Assembly (NCBI RefSeq): GCF_052324685.1
Contig: NC_135225.1
Coordinates: forward strand, 2,255,446 to 2,319,445
Length of the DNA: 64,000 nt
DNA from: Brachyhypopomus gauderio
Lineage: Eukaryota > Chordata > Actinopteri > Gymnotiformes > Hypopomidae
Reading direction: 5' to 3'
The notes beneath the pieces are model-generated. The model saw only the letters and a list, made by a program, of their open reading frames with translations, was not told the origin of the DNA and did no database searches. The stretch's first letter is position 1; each line of letters opens with the position of its first letter. Positions 45,084 through 56,665 of the stretch are shown piece after piece. The position numbers and the translations under genes are program-made.

Positions 45084-45905
45084 AATGGCCAGTGGTGGAC
45101 GAAGTACAGCAATTATGTACTTGAGTAAAAGTACAGTTACCTTGCATTGAATATTACTCAAGTAAAAGTAAAAGTATTCACCTCAATTTTTTACTTGAGT
45201 AGAAGTACAAAAGTATCTGCCTTCAAAAATACTTAAGTATTAAAAGTAAAAGTAAAAACTTTTTTTTCTTAGCGTCATATCAAAACCCCTAGGCCTACTC
45301 GATCAACAAGTGAACAACGAAACAGTGCCTTACATTTGCCTAGCAAACACAAAATACCCAAAGTATATTATATTTAAGTAAGACCAAGTGCTTTTGAAGC
45401 AACAACACAAAAAGCATTCATTCAAATTTCATTATTTTATTTTTCATTCATTTCGCTTGTCATAAAACTAATAAACACCATCACAACTGATGAAAATCAA
45501 TAAAAACAACTGATAAATCATTCACTATAAACATTACATTTGATGAAGCATTACCTAAGTTTTGAAGAGGCGATACAGTAGGCTATATGAAGAGGTTATA
45601 CGTTGTCCATCACATGGCGGGATAGGGAAGCTTAGCACATAGAACTAGAACTGTGTGCAGCCCAACCAACCGAACTCATAATATTAAACTTGGCCAAATA
45701 ATTAATAATTATTATTATACCACAGTTTGTTCCGACCCTACAATGTGATTGGCTGAGAGGCGATCTAGGAGTGCCAATATTACACGTTATAGCACTGTAA
45801 CCGAAGCTCTCCATGTATTACTCCGCCACATACAGGTAACCTAGCAACGCAGCAGCGTTTACGGGCCAAACAGCGCAACTACAAACAAGCAGCAACATTA
45901 TCAAA

Positions 45906-46334
45906 ATGAATTACAGGGAGTTCGTTAAATCTATTGGCTTCGAAAGCATTTGTTTCGATCTGAAACTGGAGGATGAAGCTATAAATGACCAGCCTCATTC
46001 CTCCAATGAGCCAAGGTTTGTCACGCTTACAAACAATGATTTGGATGGGCTGGAAATGCAGAGAAACGAAGTTAATACCGTAAAACAAACGTCCTGGGCT
46101 CTTAATGTATTTAAATCCTGGTTAAAGAGCAACGACATTGCAGTCGATTTTAGTATTATCAACAAAAATGAAATGAATCAGCTTTTACGACGTTTTTATG
46201 GATCCGTCAGAAACGTGAAGGGAGACTTATATAGCATCAGCAGCGTCGTTGGTTTAAGAGCTGGACTGAACAGATACCTGAACGAACCTCCAATCAGCAG
46301 TGGATGGACAATAATTGTTGTACTTTATTTTTAA
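45906..46334 (+). CDS. Crypton/DUF3504-like N-terminal domain protein, transposon-borne
   Basis: 142 residues from ATGAATTACAGG to TAA. FVTLTNNDLDGLEMQRNEV, TSWALNVFKSWL, EMNQLLRRFYGSVRNVKGDL and SSVVGLRAGLNRYLNEPP resemble the SAM-like N-terminal region of Crypton-derived (DUF3504, KIAA1958-like) proteins. In these it precedes a tyrosine-recombinase-type domain, which is absent here. The frame is uninterrupted and has an ATG, so it could be expressed. Its role is unknown; it may be a DNA-binding leftover. It lies inside the hAT at 45090-47456. Confidence 0.6.
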   Translation: MNYREFVKSIGFESICFDLKLEDEAINDQPHSSNEPRFVTLTNNDLDGLEMQRNEVNTVKQTSWALNVFKSWLKSNDIAVDFSIINKNEMNQLLRRFYGSVRNVKGDLYSISSVVGLRAGLNRYLNEPPISSGWTIIVVLYF

Positions 46335-46553
46335 TAAATACAACTTAATCAACAGTTGTTTTTGTGTATATTTACCTCTATAATATTTATTGGGTAAGGC
46401 TGTTCCAGTGTTGTATAAGTTTAGCAGCAAGCCATTGAATGGAACTATTTTAACTGGCGGAGTGTTTTTAACCAAACGGGTCGTATTTTCTCGTCCTCTT
46501 TAACTCAAAATCTTTCAATAAACAGCGATACTTGAACTGTGGTATAATCACAA

Positions 46554-46672
46554 TAATACACTCGAGGTTCGTGCTATAACGGGTAATATTGGCACTGTGC
46601 TGATCTACGGCACTCGGCCTACGACCGCAGCGCCAATATTACACGTTATAGCACGAACCTCGAGTGTATTAT
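46554..46672. repeat. 44-bp-arm inverted repeat (ATACACTCGAGGTTCGTGC)
   Basis: AATACACTCGAGGTTCGTGC...GGTAATATTGGC and GCCAATATTACACG...GCACGAACCTCGAGTGTATT are near-perfect inverted arms around a ~30-bp loop. GTGCCAATATTACACGTTAT also occurs at about 45771, in front of the Crypton-like ORF, so the unit 45771-46672 may be an inserted element with such ends. Confidence 0.75.
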
Positions 46673-47781
46673 TGCGTAAATAATTAATATAATAATAATA
46701 ATTTTAATAATTTTGCTTCGCTTCGCTCATATTTGCTTGCCTTCGCCTCCCTCATAGGAATGAATTGCGAAGTTCGCTTCGCTTGGCCAAATTCGCGTGT
46801 ATGTGTCCCCGGCTTTAACGTTTGATGTGGGAGTCTCCTGTGTTAAACTGGTGCTTAGCATCTCCACAGATTGCAATTTGGGTACTAGCACATTGCTTTG
46901 AATAAAAGCATCTGTTAAAAGTTGTGTATTTCAATGTGATATAATTAACCAGGGTATATAAACCATAAACCACCCTGTTGGTAGTACTCATCTAATGGCG
47001 AACTTACCTCGATGTGTTTTTTCAAGTTTGACGGCGAGTTCATAAATGATGACCGTGATGTGTTCTTCGGAATGCAGAGGAGACACTTGAAGGAATACGA
47101 ATCATTTTTCTTTTCGAGGAATTAAAACAATTCGGCTAAATAAGTCCAGGGGTGTTGGGGAAAGCCATCTGTTGCAGCCGTGTCAGATCCTCAGCCAATT
47201 AGCGTACAAATCTTAATCTCTTACTGAGCGCTGATTGGTTATAGTCTTTTATTAAGCGTTGATTTAAAAATAGAAAAGGAACGAGATGTTTCTGTAAATG
47301 TAACGAAGTGAAAAGTAAAAAGTTTCGCTTTGAAATGTAGTGAAGTAAAAGTATAAAGTCTTACCAAATAAAAGTACTTGAGTAAAGTACAGATACATGG
47401 AAATGTTACTTAAGTACAGTAACGAATTACATTTACTTCGTTACTGTCCATCACTGAAAATGGCTGTGGTAAAGTTGGAAAACTGAGCAAACCCACAATT
47501 CCTTTAATTAGTTAAATAGATCGTGTGACAGAATGGTTTGCATTAGTTTCTGCTAAGAGAAATGTTCAACAGTCCCAGTGGCTAAAATGCCACTAGTCTC
47601 ACGGGTTTATTTATTTTATATCATCTACAACACTATTTGCTATTTCTGATGCCATGACAAAAGTTGTAAATCTGAATAAAATCACAATCTTTTTTTACAA
47701 CTTGCTGTATTTGAAACTTTGGTTGAATATAGGCAAGAAAACCTTCACTCACTTTTATAATGCTCATGGGAGTAATATCAG

Positions 47782-48030
47782 TGTCACGGTAGGGCAGGCC
47801 CCCTACTGGTCGCCTCCGTCTACAGTTGTCTTGTTGTTGTTGTGTTGTGTTTGTCCTTCACGTGGGCGGGACCCGTGATCCGTCTCACCTGAGGGTCGTT
47901 TGTTTGTCTGTATATGTGTTGTCTTTGTACCAGTTGACCGCTGGTCATTTTATCCTTGATTTGGATCGCGTCACGGGTTTTTGGTTTTTGAGATCGCTTC
48001 CATTTTATTTCGCACTCCCTGCCTGTCACA
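47782..48030 (+). mobile_element. Solo LTR, TSD ATCAG
   Basis: TGTCACGGTAGGGCAGG...CCTGCCTGTCACA, 249 bp, perfect TSD ATCAG (47777-47781, 48031-48035). Same family as 27315-27610. CTGTATATGTGTTG is a candidate TATA region. Confidence 0.9.
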
Positions 48031-49809
48031 ATCAGTCCTGAGTAAATGGAAAAATTCTTTGGGAAAAGTAAACTCATACTGGATTTTAGTGTGTTTTGCT
48101 AACAAACAATTAAATAAAGTCACTGGAAATGTATAAAAGATAAACCAATAATATAAATATTTATACATTTTTATTAATAATAAAATGTATCCGTTACCTG
48201 TAACAGGGCCGGTAGAATTTAAAGGCACGACCAAACAGGGAATTACATCACTACTGCAGTACTGCGCATGACGAACATCAACCCCCGACACTCTTGTGTT
48301 ACCACTAAACGTTCTGGAGGGGAACTGCACGCAATTAGACGGGTCCTACCCGTCACAAATCCTATACATATTAAAGTCCCAAGCCATGTGACTTAAGTTA
48401 CTCCACATCATAACAGAACAGCAGTATCACATCTCTACTGTGTATAGCTCAGGTTCTCTTTCTCTGAAACACATACATTTACATTTCTTAAGGCAAAAGA
48501 TATTAACTCCTGTAGATGTTCTGGTGGTGTATTTTTAGAGCAGTGTTGTATTATGAATCACCAACATCAAATGCAAATGAGGACAAAATGCAGTGTCATT
48601 TCATACGAGTTCAAAATTGAATTCCAATGCAAATAATGGGCTTTTCTGTAATAGAAAATTAAGGTATTAATGTATGATTAAGGTATGATTAATTGCACAG
48701 AATACAGACTATTTTGAGGTCATGGTAACTAGGCACAATATTGACCTCAATATGAAAAGTTCTTAAGATTCACATTTCTAATTAAACATATCCTGGAAAA
48801 AAGATGATATGACCATTTTGGCTTAAGCATCCATTAGGTAGAAGATACAAGATAAATGCTCAAAATTGGTCACTGACAATGCAGTTTAATATGACAGCAT
48901 AGTAGGTTCAGTAATATCACTGAATAATTGTATTTAAAATATTACATTGTATCATTTTGTAAACAAGTCTGACATCTGTACCTCTACTTAATACCATGCA
49001 GAAGCACGATTAGCTGTTACAACTTGAGAAAAGAAGTTAGCTTAACACGATTAAGTGTGTGAGGTGTTTTATTATCATGTGGAAGACGAGGTGTTAAATT
49101 ATCATGAAGAAAACGTGAGGTGTTATCATGAGGAAAACATGAGGTGTTATCATGCTCAAACTCTTGTTTAGACTTCAGCTTTCATGTTTACATTTCTTTT
49201 GGGAGGTAGCATACTGAAAACATATTATTAGCGGAGATGATACAGAGACAAATGTATTGCACGTCCTTTAAAAACAGATGTTTTATATATATTTTTATTA
49301 ATCTTTTGACTGAAATACGTTTCAGTGATTATAGAAAAATTCTTCTTGTTGGATGAATGTTTTGAAAAACTCTGGAAAGGAACTCCTTTTCCCTAGAAAT
49401 AAAAAATTTATTTCATTTTTTAAAACAAAGATTCCACCATACTGACTACCATGCTCCCCTTGACAATGTTCTCAGACAAACTATCTGAGAACAATTTCAC
49501 CAGCCTCACTGGCCAATACCCACTAATCTCTCATATGATCATTTACAGTGTTTGAGAGATGCCCTTGTCCATCAAATAGAAATCCTCATGTGAGAACAGA
49601 TATATCAGTGTTCAGAAAAGTATCAGGCTAAAGTCCTGCCTGGCTAGAATGGAAAAAGACAGACACAGTAAAAGTTTTTTTTCAAGTTAATGTTATCCTG
49701 TAAAGTTACCAGTTAGCAAATGTAACACACAAATATTGTGATTAGTGCAAGGTTCATGCTTTATTATAGACCAAGTGCACAACCAAAGTGAGAACCTTTA
49801 CAATACAAC
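48031..49809. other. Intergenic with a 24-bp tandem repeat
   Basis: Near 49062-49152 the unit GAGGTGTTATCATGAGGAAA plus ACAT recurs about four times with variation. No gene seen. AATAAA near 47676, upstream, is a candidate 3' end signal for GPCR copy C. Confidence 0.5.
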
Positions 49810-50180
49810 TGATACATAAAGACACTTTACAATCAACACTGTGTTTACATCCAAGCCAAACACACTGTTGAGAAGCAGCAGCCAGTCAGACCCAGCGTCC
49901 TGTCAGCCAAGGCCACTGGCCCTAGGGGGATCGCATTGGGTGCAATGGGGGAACGAGAACACCCAAGACAGAGCTCCATCTATCACTGGCCATACTGACA
50001 CATATTCACTCATACCAGGACAAAGTACAGTTGAGCCAGCCTCCATGTTTTTGGGCTGTGGGAGAATACTGAAGACTGCCGAGGACACCAACACAGTCAG
50101 AGGAAGAACACAGAAACTCCAGCCAATTGGGACACAAATCTTAAGACCCCAGAGATGAGAGGCAAACGTGCTAACCATCA
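49810..50180 (+). repeat. Dispersed fish repeat, copy 3
   Basis: GGGGGATCGCATTGGGTGCA, CCAAGACAGAGCTCCATCTA, TTTTTGGGCTGTGGGAG and GTGCTAACCATCAAGCCACC match the middle and 3' part of the repeat at 37344 and 40402. Non-coding. Confidence 0.7.
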
Positions 50181-53100
50181 AGCCACCACACTGCTCAGAA
50201 CTGAAAGTGACACAAGGCTGCTTGCATACATTAAGGAGATGTTTTGTCCCTCTAGAGAGCTGTGTGTGTGTGTGTGTGCTGGATGACAGGCGTGGAATTT
50301 ATTTAATGGAGAACAATTATTGCATTAACTTGAAATAGGAGGGAATCGCATAGGACAGGAAGCACTTGTAGTGTGGAGCTGTTTTGTTTCCTCTGTGTTT
50401 CAGCGTTTCACTGTGACACCGGAAGTGGTGGCATTGCCTCTGACACTGGAGCCACCCTAACAAGTCGAGGTGACATCACAGACAGCGAATACAAAGACGT
50501 CTCAGACAGATCAAAACAACTTTCCATTTTGTGAACCTCCAAGCACGTCGCAATTTCTAGAGCGTGAGAAATGACTGAGCTTTGTAGTATGACACCAGGC
50601 GTAGACTCCTACAGTTTGCTGAATATAGTGTCTGTGCAGCTATCTATGCTATGTAAAATAGTGTATTTTGCTGTTTTAGGATTCTGTGTGTAAATTATTT
50701 GTGCATTTGTGTGATTTTCTGTTTTTAGCAGGCCTAGTGGGTCATTAGTAGGCCTAGAGACTGAGTATCTGTTGGTCTCAGAAAGGGTTGATTGTATTTC
50801 AGGTGTTTTGTTTTGGTTTGATTATATTTCAGGTGTTTTATTTTGGTTGGGTGTTTGTCACACCTCTGCCCCACTAGTGTCCTTGTCTCCCTGACTACCT
50901 GTCTCTATTCAATTTCTTCTGTCCTGTCCTTATTTTGTTTCCATGGTTTCCTTTCTCATGTCTGATGTCTACCACCTGTCTCTTGTTTAGCCCGTGTTCA
51001 TGTGTTGATGTTAAGCGTGTGTTTCCTCTCACTCTGTGCTCCGCTGGACCTGTTCTGGCTGGTTTCTTTTGTCTTCTGTTTGCTCCTGATTGGCTGGTTT
51101 GTTATTATTCTGTATGTTCTTAGTTTGCCTTGTGTTCTGTTTGCTTATGGTGCTGACTGGTTTTACTGGTTTCTCAGGTTTTCCTCCTGTTCATTAGTTC
51201 ACCAGTTTGTTCTGTTAACTTTATTTTATGCTTACACTGTTGCTGGTTCTTCCTAGTTTGGGTTTTTCCTGTTGCCTTTCTATCTGTGTTTAGTTTGACC
51301 ACCCTTGCTTTTCAGGCTGCGAGTAAGGACTGAGATTGCATACACAAAAATGTATGGCTTAGGGACATAACACTAACCCCCCCCCCCCCCTTAAAATGGG
51401 GACCCACATGGAACACACATAGACAATTAACACCAGGACAGGCCATCTGCCAGAATATGCAGTGTTGTTGGGTGAGAAAAAGGCCTAGCACTTCCTTGTC
51501 CAGAGTACTATATGCAAGTTGATGAAAATACATTTCCTAGAATAATAATAAACAGGGTGGTCCAGACCCTGGAGGTGGTCCAGACCCTGGAGGTGGTCCA
51601 GACCCTGGGCGTCCTCCTGACTGAGTACAGCACCTGCTCTGCTTGGACTGAATGAACTTCAATATCCCAAATGTGCAAAAATTCAGCAATGCTTTAATTG
51701 TGCTTTTTTTTAATTCTGAGATCTGAGGGACATAGCCTTCTTTTCATTGTAACTTCTCAGTTGGTTTCATTTAACTCAAAATGAGTAAAATCTATTACCT
51801 ATGTCAGCCAAAGGGGGCACACAATGCATAAGTGAAGGAGGGTCACCACGAGGAATCCTTAAATTTGCATCAGCTCAACGCCTGTGGTCGTCTTCTTTAT
51901 CTCACATTAGTTAAAACAATAATCAAGTGTACATAGTCCAACTACAAGATGTTGCTGATTATGAAAGTGGTAAATGTGAAACGATGTAAGCGAAATTGGC
52001 GTATTTAGGGAACGAGCGATTGAGCTAATCTGTTAATGTTGGCAGCAGTGCACAATACCATGTGAGACGAGTTAGTCTGAACCAGCTAATGGATCAGGAA
52101 CCTTCTGAGTATTAAACTATGAATATGTGAAGTGTTTTCATTCAACATAACATTCACTGGTTGTTCATCACTAAACAGACGTATTTTGGGGTTTAGAAAA
52201 TATAGCCTAAATGTTTTGTAGGTTAAGAACAAGAGAAATGTTATAAGTACTGTAATTGATTTAATCTTAAAAATGTTAAACATAAATCAAACTAAAACAT
52301 GGGAAATTCAACACGAGTCAGAGAGTGAACAGATTAGATGATAGTATGATTAGAAGAAGTGAATGATTAGAGAAGTAATTTGTTTCGTTTTGGGTTATTG
52401 TGAGTGCAATGACTCATAGCTTATAGGAGCTGTGGTCATGATTTTATTGAAATGAACTGAAGCCATCTAGTTATAATGGACATTTAGATAATCACTAGAC
52501 ATTGAAAGTGTGAAGTCATGTTAGGAAGAACAATCCTCTCCTTGTGAAGTCAACGTGTGTGCTGTCCTTACTATCTATCTCAGGAAGAGTTCATATGTTA
52601 CACTTATCAGTGTTTAGCAGCAGCCATTGCTGTTAGACCCCCTCAACCAATACATCACTGCTACAATATGTGCTTTCTGAAAAAGGCCACACAGACTACA
52701 GCATCAGGGAAACAGTCTCCCCAGTGTCACATATCCCCCGAACTGGCTGTATTTCCCCCTCTGATAAAGACCCTTCAAAAATAAATGGCTGAAACACAGA
52801 TTCAACACCATCAACACTAGAACTTGGAGAGGAGAATTGGACCTTCTTGGTAGTACTTGCGCAACGTGTGTGTTCTTTTTCTTGAGCGTAAGGCGTATGA
52901 TTATATGTCCACGTCCATGACAATAAAATCACTCCCGTGTTTCTATGGGTGAAATAAAATGGGTGAAATGTCTATGCAGTTTAGATTTTTCTTATTACCT
53001 TTAGTTGGTGAAATTGTTTATATGTCCACAGAAGTTCAAAGTAATCTGCTTCAAGGCATTACTTAACAGCAATTAAAAGTGTGATGGCAGAAATATAATT

Positions 53101-53239
53101 GTGATATTTTGATGGCTTTATTAGTTGAAAATCATGGAGGGCTTAGCCCCATTTGCCCATTTACACCCAACATGTTTTCTATTAAATTGCTCACACAGAG
53201 CGTTTCTCTCTGTCAGTTAGGGTGTCTGTTCTCTTCACC
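50181..53239. other. Intergenic, small repeats only
   Basis: Two to three copies of a 30-bp unit (TTTCAGGTGTTTTGTTTTGG) near 50785-50850, a poly-C run at 51369-51390, and three units of GGTGGTCCAGACCCTGGA at 51557-51608. Pyrimidine-rich sequence at 50865-51300 may be LTR-derived. ORFs there have no domain. Confidence 0.5.
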
Positions 53240-53461
53240 TCACAGTTCCACAGTGCCATCACCTCCCTGTGTCCTTTGATCAGCGTACAATCTCTTTAGG
53301 CCTTCGTACTTCAGGGACTGTTCATTCAGCGGGATTTTGGCAGTGGTGTTGGCCTTCGGTTCTTGAGTAGAGGAAATGTGTGGGTGGACTTGGCAAGCAC
53401 CTTGGACATCACTATCTGATGCTGGTTCCAGGATGGCAAAGTCCACTGAAACCTCTTAAAT
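53240..53461 (-). CDS. Possible terminal exon of an unrecognised gene
   Basis: Minus strand: an acceptor-like TGACTTATTTAAG is followed by a frame VDFAILEPASDSDVQGACQV ... LNEQSLKYEGLKRLYADQ ... GGDGTVEL and TGA. Composition looks protein-like (balanced polar and charged residues, no repeat). A donor-like GTAAGT at about 53533 on the same strand follows a short open stretch ending YYDQDDTK, but the phases do not join. I do not recognise the protein; it could be chance. Confidence 0.25.
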
Positions 53462-53639
53462 AAGTCATGAAGCAATAAAAGCTTTCATTAGCAGGTGCAT
53501 TTTGGTTTGTGCTATATAAATAAAAGTTTTACTTACTTACTTTGTGTCATCTTGATCATAATACATCTGTGGCAACTCTTGACACAGTTTACCACTTTCT
53601 AATATGTCATAACCAAAAAACATGTCTGCCTTAACTAAT

Positions 53640-54600
53640 TCATAGAGTGCTCTACTACTCTGTGCCTTATGTCATGAACACTTTGAAGCACTTTGAGTCA
53701 GAGGAGTTGATGACATGACTTTTGTTTGGCAACATCAATGACATGGTGCAATAATTCATTACATTTCTAAATGTTTGGCCTTCCTCTAAGGACAGAATAG
53801 AACCAAAATTTTGAATGCTGGCAATGGTTTTACACTGAACAGTGTGCATGTGAAAACCTCAAGATTAGAGCAGAGGTCAACTTTCCCCGCAACAGTTGAA
53901 AGGAGTCATGTGGGTTCACAGAGCATTCCAGAGAATATATCGTGCAGGTCTTCTCTCATAGAGACTTTAATGCACAAGATCATGGGGTCTAGCAATCTGT
54001 GAAAACCCCTTTATAAACCTGAGCCAGAACTAACCTCAGATCTTTGACTGAATTTGGCACTTTACATTGCTGGACAGTTACAGTTAATTTTACTTGACTC
54101 TGTTCCTATGGTATGCACTAATATCTGATGACCGAGGAACTGAAACTCCTGCTGCAAGAAATGACACTTCTTTAGTTTGATTTTCAAGTGTAAAACATTT
54201 TCGAAAAGATTAAAAAAGTTCTTGTAAGTTTGTGGTGTGTATTGTGAAGTGAGTGGGATGGGCCTTTTATGAATATCTAATGGTTGCCACAGGACATTTA
54301 TGGTTATGTGTATAAAATTAACATATTATGTGTATATTTACACATTATAATTATTATGTGTAAGTTGCCTTAGTACACTCAAGTCTGGCTAAAGTACAGT
54401 CTCAGAACTAAGAGGAAGATCAAAATGCCATCCACGTAAACCTAGATGTGGTGATAATGTATAAAATCAGATTGCTCTGGTTGCTTGTAGACAAAAGAGG
54501 ATCTATCAATATTCAAATAAACTAAACTGTGTTGAAAATGTTGTCTTATGGTAATCTTTGTAATGCACTTGCTAAGTCAGTCATTGAAAAGAACCTCACA
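53640..54600 (-). mobile_element. Ty3/gypsy-type pol remnant, minus strand
   Basis: Fragments in order on the minus strand: VYVDGILIF (RT catalytic region, second Asp replaced by Gly) near 54440; LQELFNLFENVLHLKIKLKK then CHFLQQEFQFLGHQI near 54110-54230, the standard KCxFF...FLGH connection; then PNSVKDLRLVLAQVYKGVF near 54010-54050. Many stops; inactive. Confidence 0.75.
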
Positions 54601-55060
54601 GATTTATTTTATTACCTGTTTATTTATATAGATTTATTTTATTACCGAGGGGACATACCTGTTTATTTTTTTTAATTATTATAAGGTATAAGGACAACAT
54701 CCATCAAAGCATGGTCTTGGCGTCGGAAATTATATCTGGTGACTTTTCAATATTTTTGATAAGGCATGAGAATAGTCCTGAATTCTTTACCTTCAGCTTG
54801 CCTTCGGGAACACAATATACACAGCAGTGGAGAAGCTTTGCTCCTCTCTAAACCCTTCACCTGCTCGTGCCAAGCTCCCATGTTTGATTATCGCTGTCTT
54901 CACTACTCACCGTCTATTTAAGAAATAATTAAAATGAGGACGTATGTATGACACCATTTTTTATTCAGAGTCAAGAAAGCTGACTCTGATTCAAAGAGAA
55001 ATAAAGAAAGTGTAGTGAAGGTCTTTACAGGAAATCTATATTGTTCCATTGGGAGGTTTT
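54601..55060. other. Intergenic, nothing recognised
   Basis: AT-rich sequence with a short duplicated TTTATTTTATTACC string near 54605 and 54632. No gene seen. Confidence 0.4.
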
Positions 55061-55124
55061 TCCATCAGACCATCATGCAAACTCAAACTAACGACCCACT
55101 GTTGCTGTGGAAGTGGTCACTTTG

Positions 55125-55255
55125 CTCTGACGTGATGTCATCAAGTCATTAGAGCTTTTAGCTGCTGTTCACACAAATATGCTGACAGTCTCTTGCAATT
55201 GAGACTCTTACATCAAGTCTGCCAGCTGTCAACATCAATCAACTGTTCATCTCAG
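55125..55255 (+). promoter_or_regulatory. Putative promoter and exon 1 of GPCR copy D
   Basis: GTGATGTCATCAAG at 55132-55145 is identical to the motif upstream of copies A and B. A region of exon-like sequence ends in TTCATCTCAG at a strong donor GTAAGA (55256). The next receptor sequence on + is copy D at 63871, whose acceptor (TTTTGACAG, 63791) would give an intron of about 8.5 kb. Alternatively this is the promoter of a lost copy. Confidence 0.5.
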
Positions 55256-56660
55256 GTAAGACTTTGCATATTCCACTTAAGAGAATCTTTTTCACTTCAT
55301 GTGAATATTTCGAGCAAAGCAATAATGGTGTATACATTTTTTTTACTGTGTTTTTTCATTTATGTTTTATAAAGCAAATATCCAAATATATTATAAAGCA
55401 AATAATTACAAAGCAAATATTTTCATACGCCCTATGACAAAAAATCCATCTTTTGTGGATTCCAGAATTGTAGAAAGATGCATATTAAGCTGGTATTGGC
55501 TAGTGGTGGTACATAACAATTGAGATGAAGACTATGGATTAGAGAGCTGGTTTCAGGTCAGTTGCATAAGCTAAATAGCCAAACATTTAAGGAATACATA
55601 TTCACAATGACTGGTTGTGTACTGGTTTGGAACAGTCAAAATCTGAGCTTCTTTGAAAACTTCAAAGTTTCTGGAAAGTTCAAGAACAATGTGTCTTTGT
55701 GTTGCATTCCTTACTGCATGCCAATATCTCAGCATTTATATTTGTTTCATACAAATGAGTACTCTTAGAAACATTCATATACTTAATTCACATAAAAGCA
55801 TTCACAACAACATAACATATATACTTCATATAATATATATTGCATATTACAGATGGTAATTATATATTATTATTATTATATATATTATATCCTCACCAGG
55901 ATTTTGCTCAAGCTTGCTATATTTTCTAATTAGCAATCCAGGTAAAATTAGTGGAATCAACACAATCCAGGAAGCCTGAGCAAAATCCTGGTGAGGACTT
56001 TTAATCGCGGCACCTGGAATTGACAGCACTAATATATATATATATGTCTATAAATATGTCTATATGTCTTTCCATAAATCATGAATTTAAAGAGGGGGGA
56101 TACGACATAGTCTCTGTACATGTGCTTTTTAGGTTTTTCAGAAATGTAGCTAAACTAAACAATTAGTTTAGACTATTGCACTTTTGATCATGGCTTTGTA
56201 CTGTTGTACACGTTGTGCAATGCAGCGTTTCTTGGAAAGTGCTTCCTGGTGTCTATTGAAGGAGGATATTACTTCAACAACTATTAATATCAGCATTACA
56301 AACTGCTGACTTGATATTGTAGTCACATGCCATTAGAGCATGTCAGGTTTTGGCATGTAAGAATTAGAATATAGGGTTGTAATATAGTTACACATACAAT
56401 GATGAACCTGATTCCATGGTTTAACACATGTTGGACACATTCAGTTGAGATAGTCTAAATGCTGTTGTTACGTCCCTCAGTCTAGACAATGAGGGAGAAA
56501 CATGATAATAAATCATAAAACAGTAAAAGAAAGAGGATAGCGAAATGAATAAAAAGAGTGAGATTTATTTGCAACACATACAGCAACTGGGGTTGTGACG
56601 TTGGAGATCAACAGCTCCAAAAGAACAAAACATTCCCCGTCAACGCAAACTACTTTTCCC
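55256..56660. other. Intergenic or intronic, AT-rich
   Basis: Contains the second ~100-bp fold-back MITE (55894-55993; see 39761) and AT-rich (TATATA)n patches. No coding signal. Confidence 0.5.
55894..55993. mobile_element. ~100-bp fold-back MITE, copy 2
   Basis: CACCAGGATTTTGCTCAAGC and CCTGAGCAAAATCCTGGTG are inverted ends around AATTAGCAATCCAGGTAAAA. Matches the element at 39761-39862. Confidence 0.8.
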
Positions 56661-56665
56661 TACAC

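Larger units (their letters stand above)
45090..47456. mobile_element. hAT-type element (CAGTGGTGGACGAAGTAC ends), TSD AAAATGGC
   Basis: Inverted ends CAGTGGTGGACGAAGTAC and GTTACTGTCCATCACTG with subterminal ACTTGAGTAA repeats. Perfect 8-bp TSD AAAATGGC (45082-45089, 47457-47464), whose first copy starts inside the stop codon of GPCR copy C. At 2367 bp it is long for a non-autonomous member because it holds an embedded unit (about 45690-46690) with a Crypton-like ORF and an inverted repeat. Confidence 0.92.
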
